Source: an uncultured Blautia sp.
GTDB taxonomy: Bacteria > Bacillota > Clostridia > Lachnospirales > Lachnospiraceae
Length of the DNA: 7,077 bases
Direction: 5' to 3'
NCBI GenBank assembly: GCA_934408705.1
Contig: CAKRVL010000114.1
Span: 1-7,077, forward strand
Shown: positions 6,814-7,077 of the stretch, in pieces
Numbering within the stretch: the stretch's first letter is position 1
Layout: each line of letters opens with the position of its first letter
Notes under the pieces: generated by a model
The model's database searches: none
What the model was told of the DNA's origin: nothing
Seen by the model: the letters and a program-made list of their open reading frames with translations, nothing else
Program-made: the position numbers and the translations under genes

Positions 6814-6827
6814 AACATTCGTTCTAT

Positions 6828-6857
6828 ATCATACTCCACTTAATGGCATTTTTGCAA
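6828..6857 (-). promoter_or_regulatory. Predicted promoter of parE-parC
   Basis: On the minus strand TTGCAA (6857-6852) and TATGAT (6833-6828) are separated by 18 nt. The -10 box matches the consensus in 5 of 6 positions. Transcription would begin near 6821, leaving a leader of about 180 nt before the parE start. A nearer promoter was not obvious in 6664-6705. Confidence 0.55.
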
Positions 6858-6922
6858 GTAAAATTTCCCTGCAGGATTTTATGCAAGATTTTTTCATAGC
6901 GCAACCCCGCATAAACACTGGC

Positions 6923-6966
6923 TTTTTTGGAATTTTTCAAATTTTTGCAAAAAAAATAAAAAAAAA
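6923..6966. other. Phased A/T tracts (predicted bent DNA) between divergent promoters
   Basis: Five runs of five to nine T or A bases are centred near 6925, 6935, 6944, 6952 and 6962, about 9-10 bp apart, close to one helical turn. Such phasing is known to give intrinsically curved DNA. The last two A-runs end 3 bp before the tRNA -35 box, in the position of an UP element for the polymerase alpha subunit. Confidence 0.6.
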
Positions 6967-6969
6967 CAC

Positions 6970-6998
6970 TTGCATTCTTCCATGAAGTAGGCTATACT
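6970..6998 (+). promoter_or_regulatory. Promoter of tRNA-Glu
   Basis: TTGCAT (6970-6975) and TATACT (6993-6998) are separated by exactly 17 nt, with an A-rich UP-like stretch directly upstream. Transcription would start near 7005, about 12 nt before the tRNA 5' end, leaving a short leader for RNase P to remove. The arrangement fits a strong stable-RNA promoter. Confidence 0.75.
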
Positions 6999-7016
6999 AA
7001 GCAAGTCGGTTGACAC

Positions 7017-7077
7017 GGCCAGTTGGTCAAGGGGTTAAGACGTCGCCCTCTCACGGCGAAAACACGAGTTCGATTCT
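7017..7077 (+). tRNA. tRNA-Glu (anticodon CUC), 3' end beyond window
   Basis: The first 61 bases of a tRNA-Glu. The 5' acceptor strand is GGCCAGT (7017-7023). The D arm is GTC/GAC (7026-7028 with 7039-7041) around a GG-containing loop. The anticodon stem TCGCC/GGCGA (7043-7047 with 7055-7059) closes the loop CTCTCAC, giving anticodon CTC at 7050-7052, which reads GAG. The T-stem strand ACGAG (7064-7068) and the T loop TTCGATT follow. The rest of the T arm, the 3' acceptor strand and any CCA are outside the window. Overall sequence is close to typical Firmicutes tRNA-Glu. Confidence 0.93.

Noticed and set aside
6864..6878. CCTGCAGG palindrome flanked by AAAAT/ATTTT as a possible operator
   Set aside because: The 8-bp palindrome with imperfect AT flanks could arise by chance. 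It lies upstream of the parE -35 box, and no known regulator site is recognised.

Overview
The window looks like a stretch of a low-to-moderate GC Firmicutes chromosome, most likely class Clostridia and perhaps Lachnospiraceae. The family-level placement is an inference from protein style, the gene order rimP-nusA-ylxR-ylxQ and AGGAGG-type ribosome binding sites. Nothing looks like a phage, plasmid or transposon. All protein genes lie on the minus strand and read right to left. A single tRNA gene at the right edge is on the plus strand.

Right edge to about 2450 (minus-strand order): a divergent control region separates tRNA-Glu(CUC), which has a strong sigma-70-type promoter preceded by phased A/T tracts, from a topoisomerase IV operon. 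That operon is parE (start at 6639) followed 17 nt later by parC (start at 4696). The parE leader is long (about 180 nt from the proposed start site) and holds four consecutive hairpins. Two of these are copies of a GCGGAC-type palindromic repeat.

Gap 2098-2449: the 3' region of parC contains a compact arrangement of nested inverted repeats. Three adjacent hairpins are closed by a 10-bp outer stem with no unpaired junction bases, and the outer stem begins at the parC stop codon. Next to it is a third copy of the repeat seen upstream of parE. A predicted promoter and a leader with an intrinsic-terminator hairpin follow, leading into rimP.

2097 to 1: rimP, nusA, ylxR (rnpM) and the start of a ylxQ L7Ae-family gene form the head of the conserved nusA-infB type operon for transcription elongation, ribosome maturation and translation. 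nusA, ylxR and ylxQ overlap, which suggests translational coupling. infB would be expected beyond the left edge.

The coding content is housekeeping. The most interesting material is non-coding: the parC 3' multi-hairpin structure, the repeat family on both sides of the topoisomerase operon, and the likely attenuator in front of rimP-nusA, where NusA could control its own synthesis.
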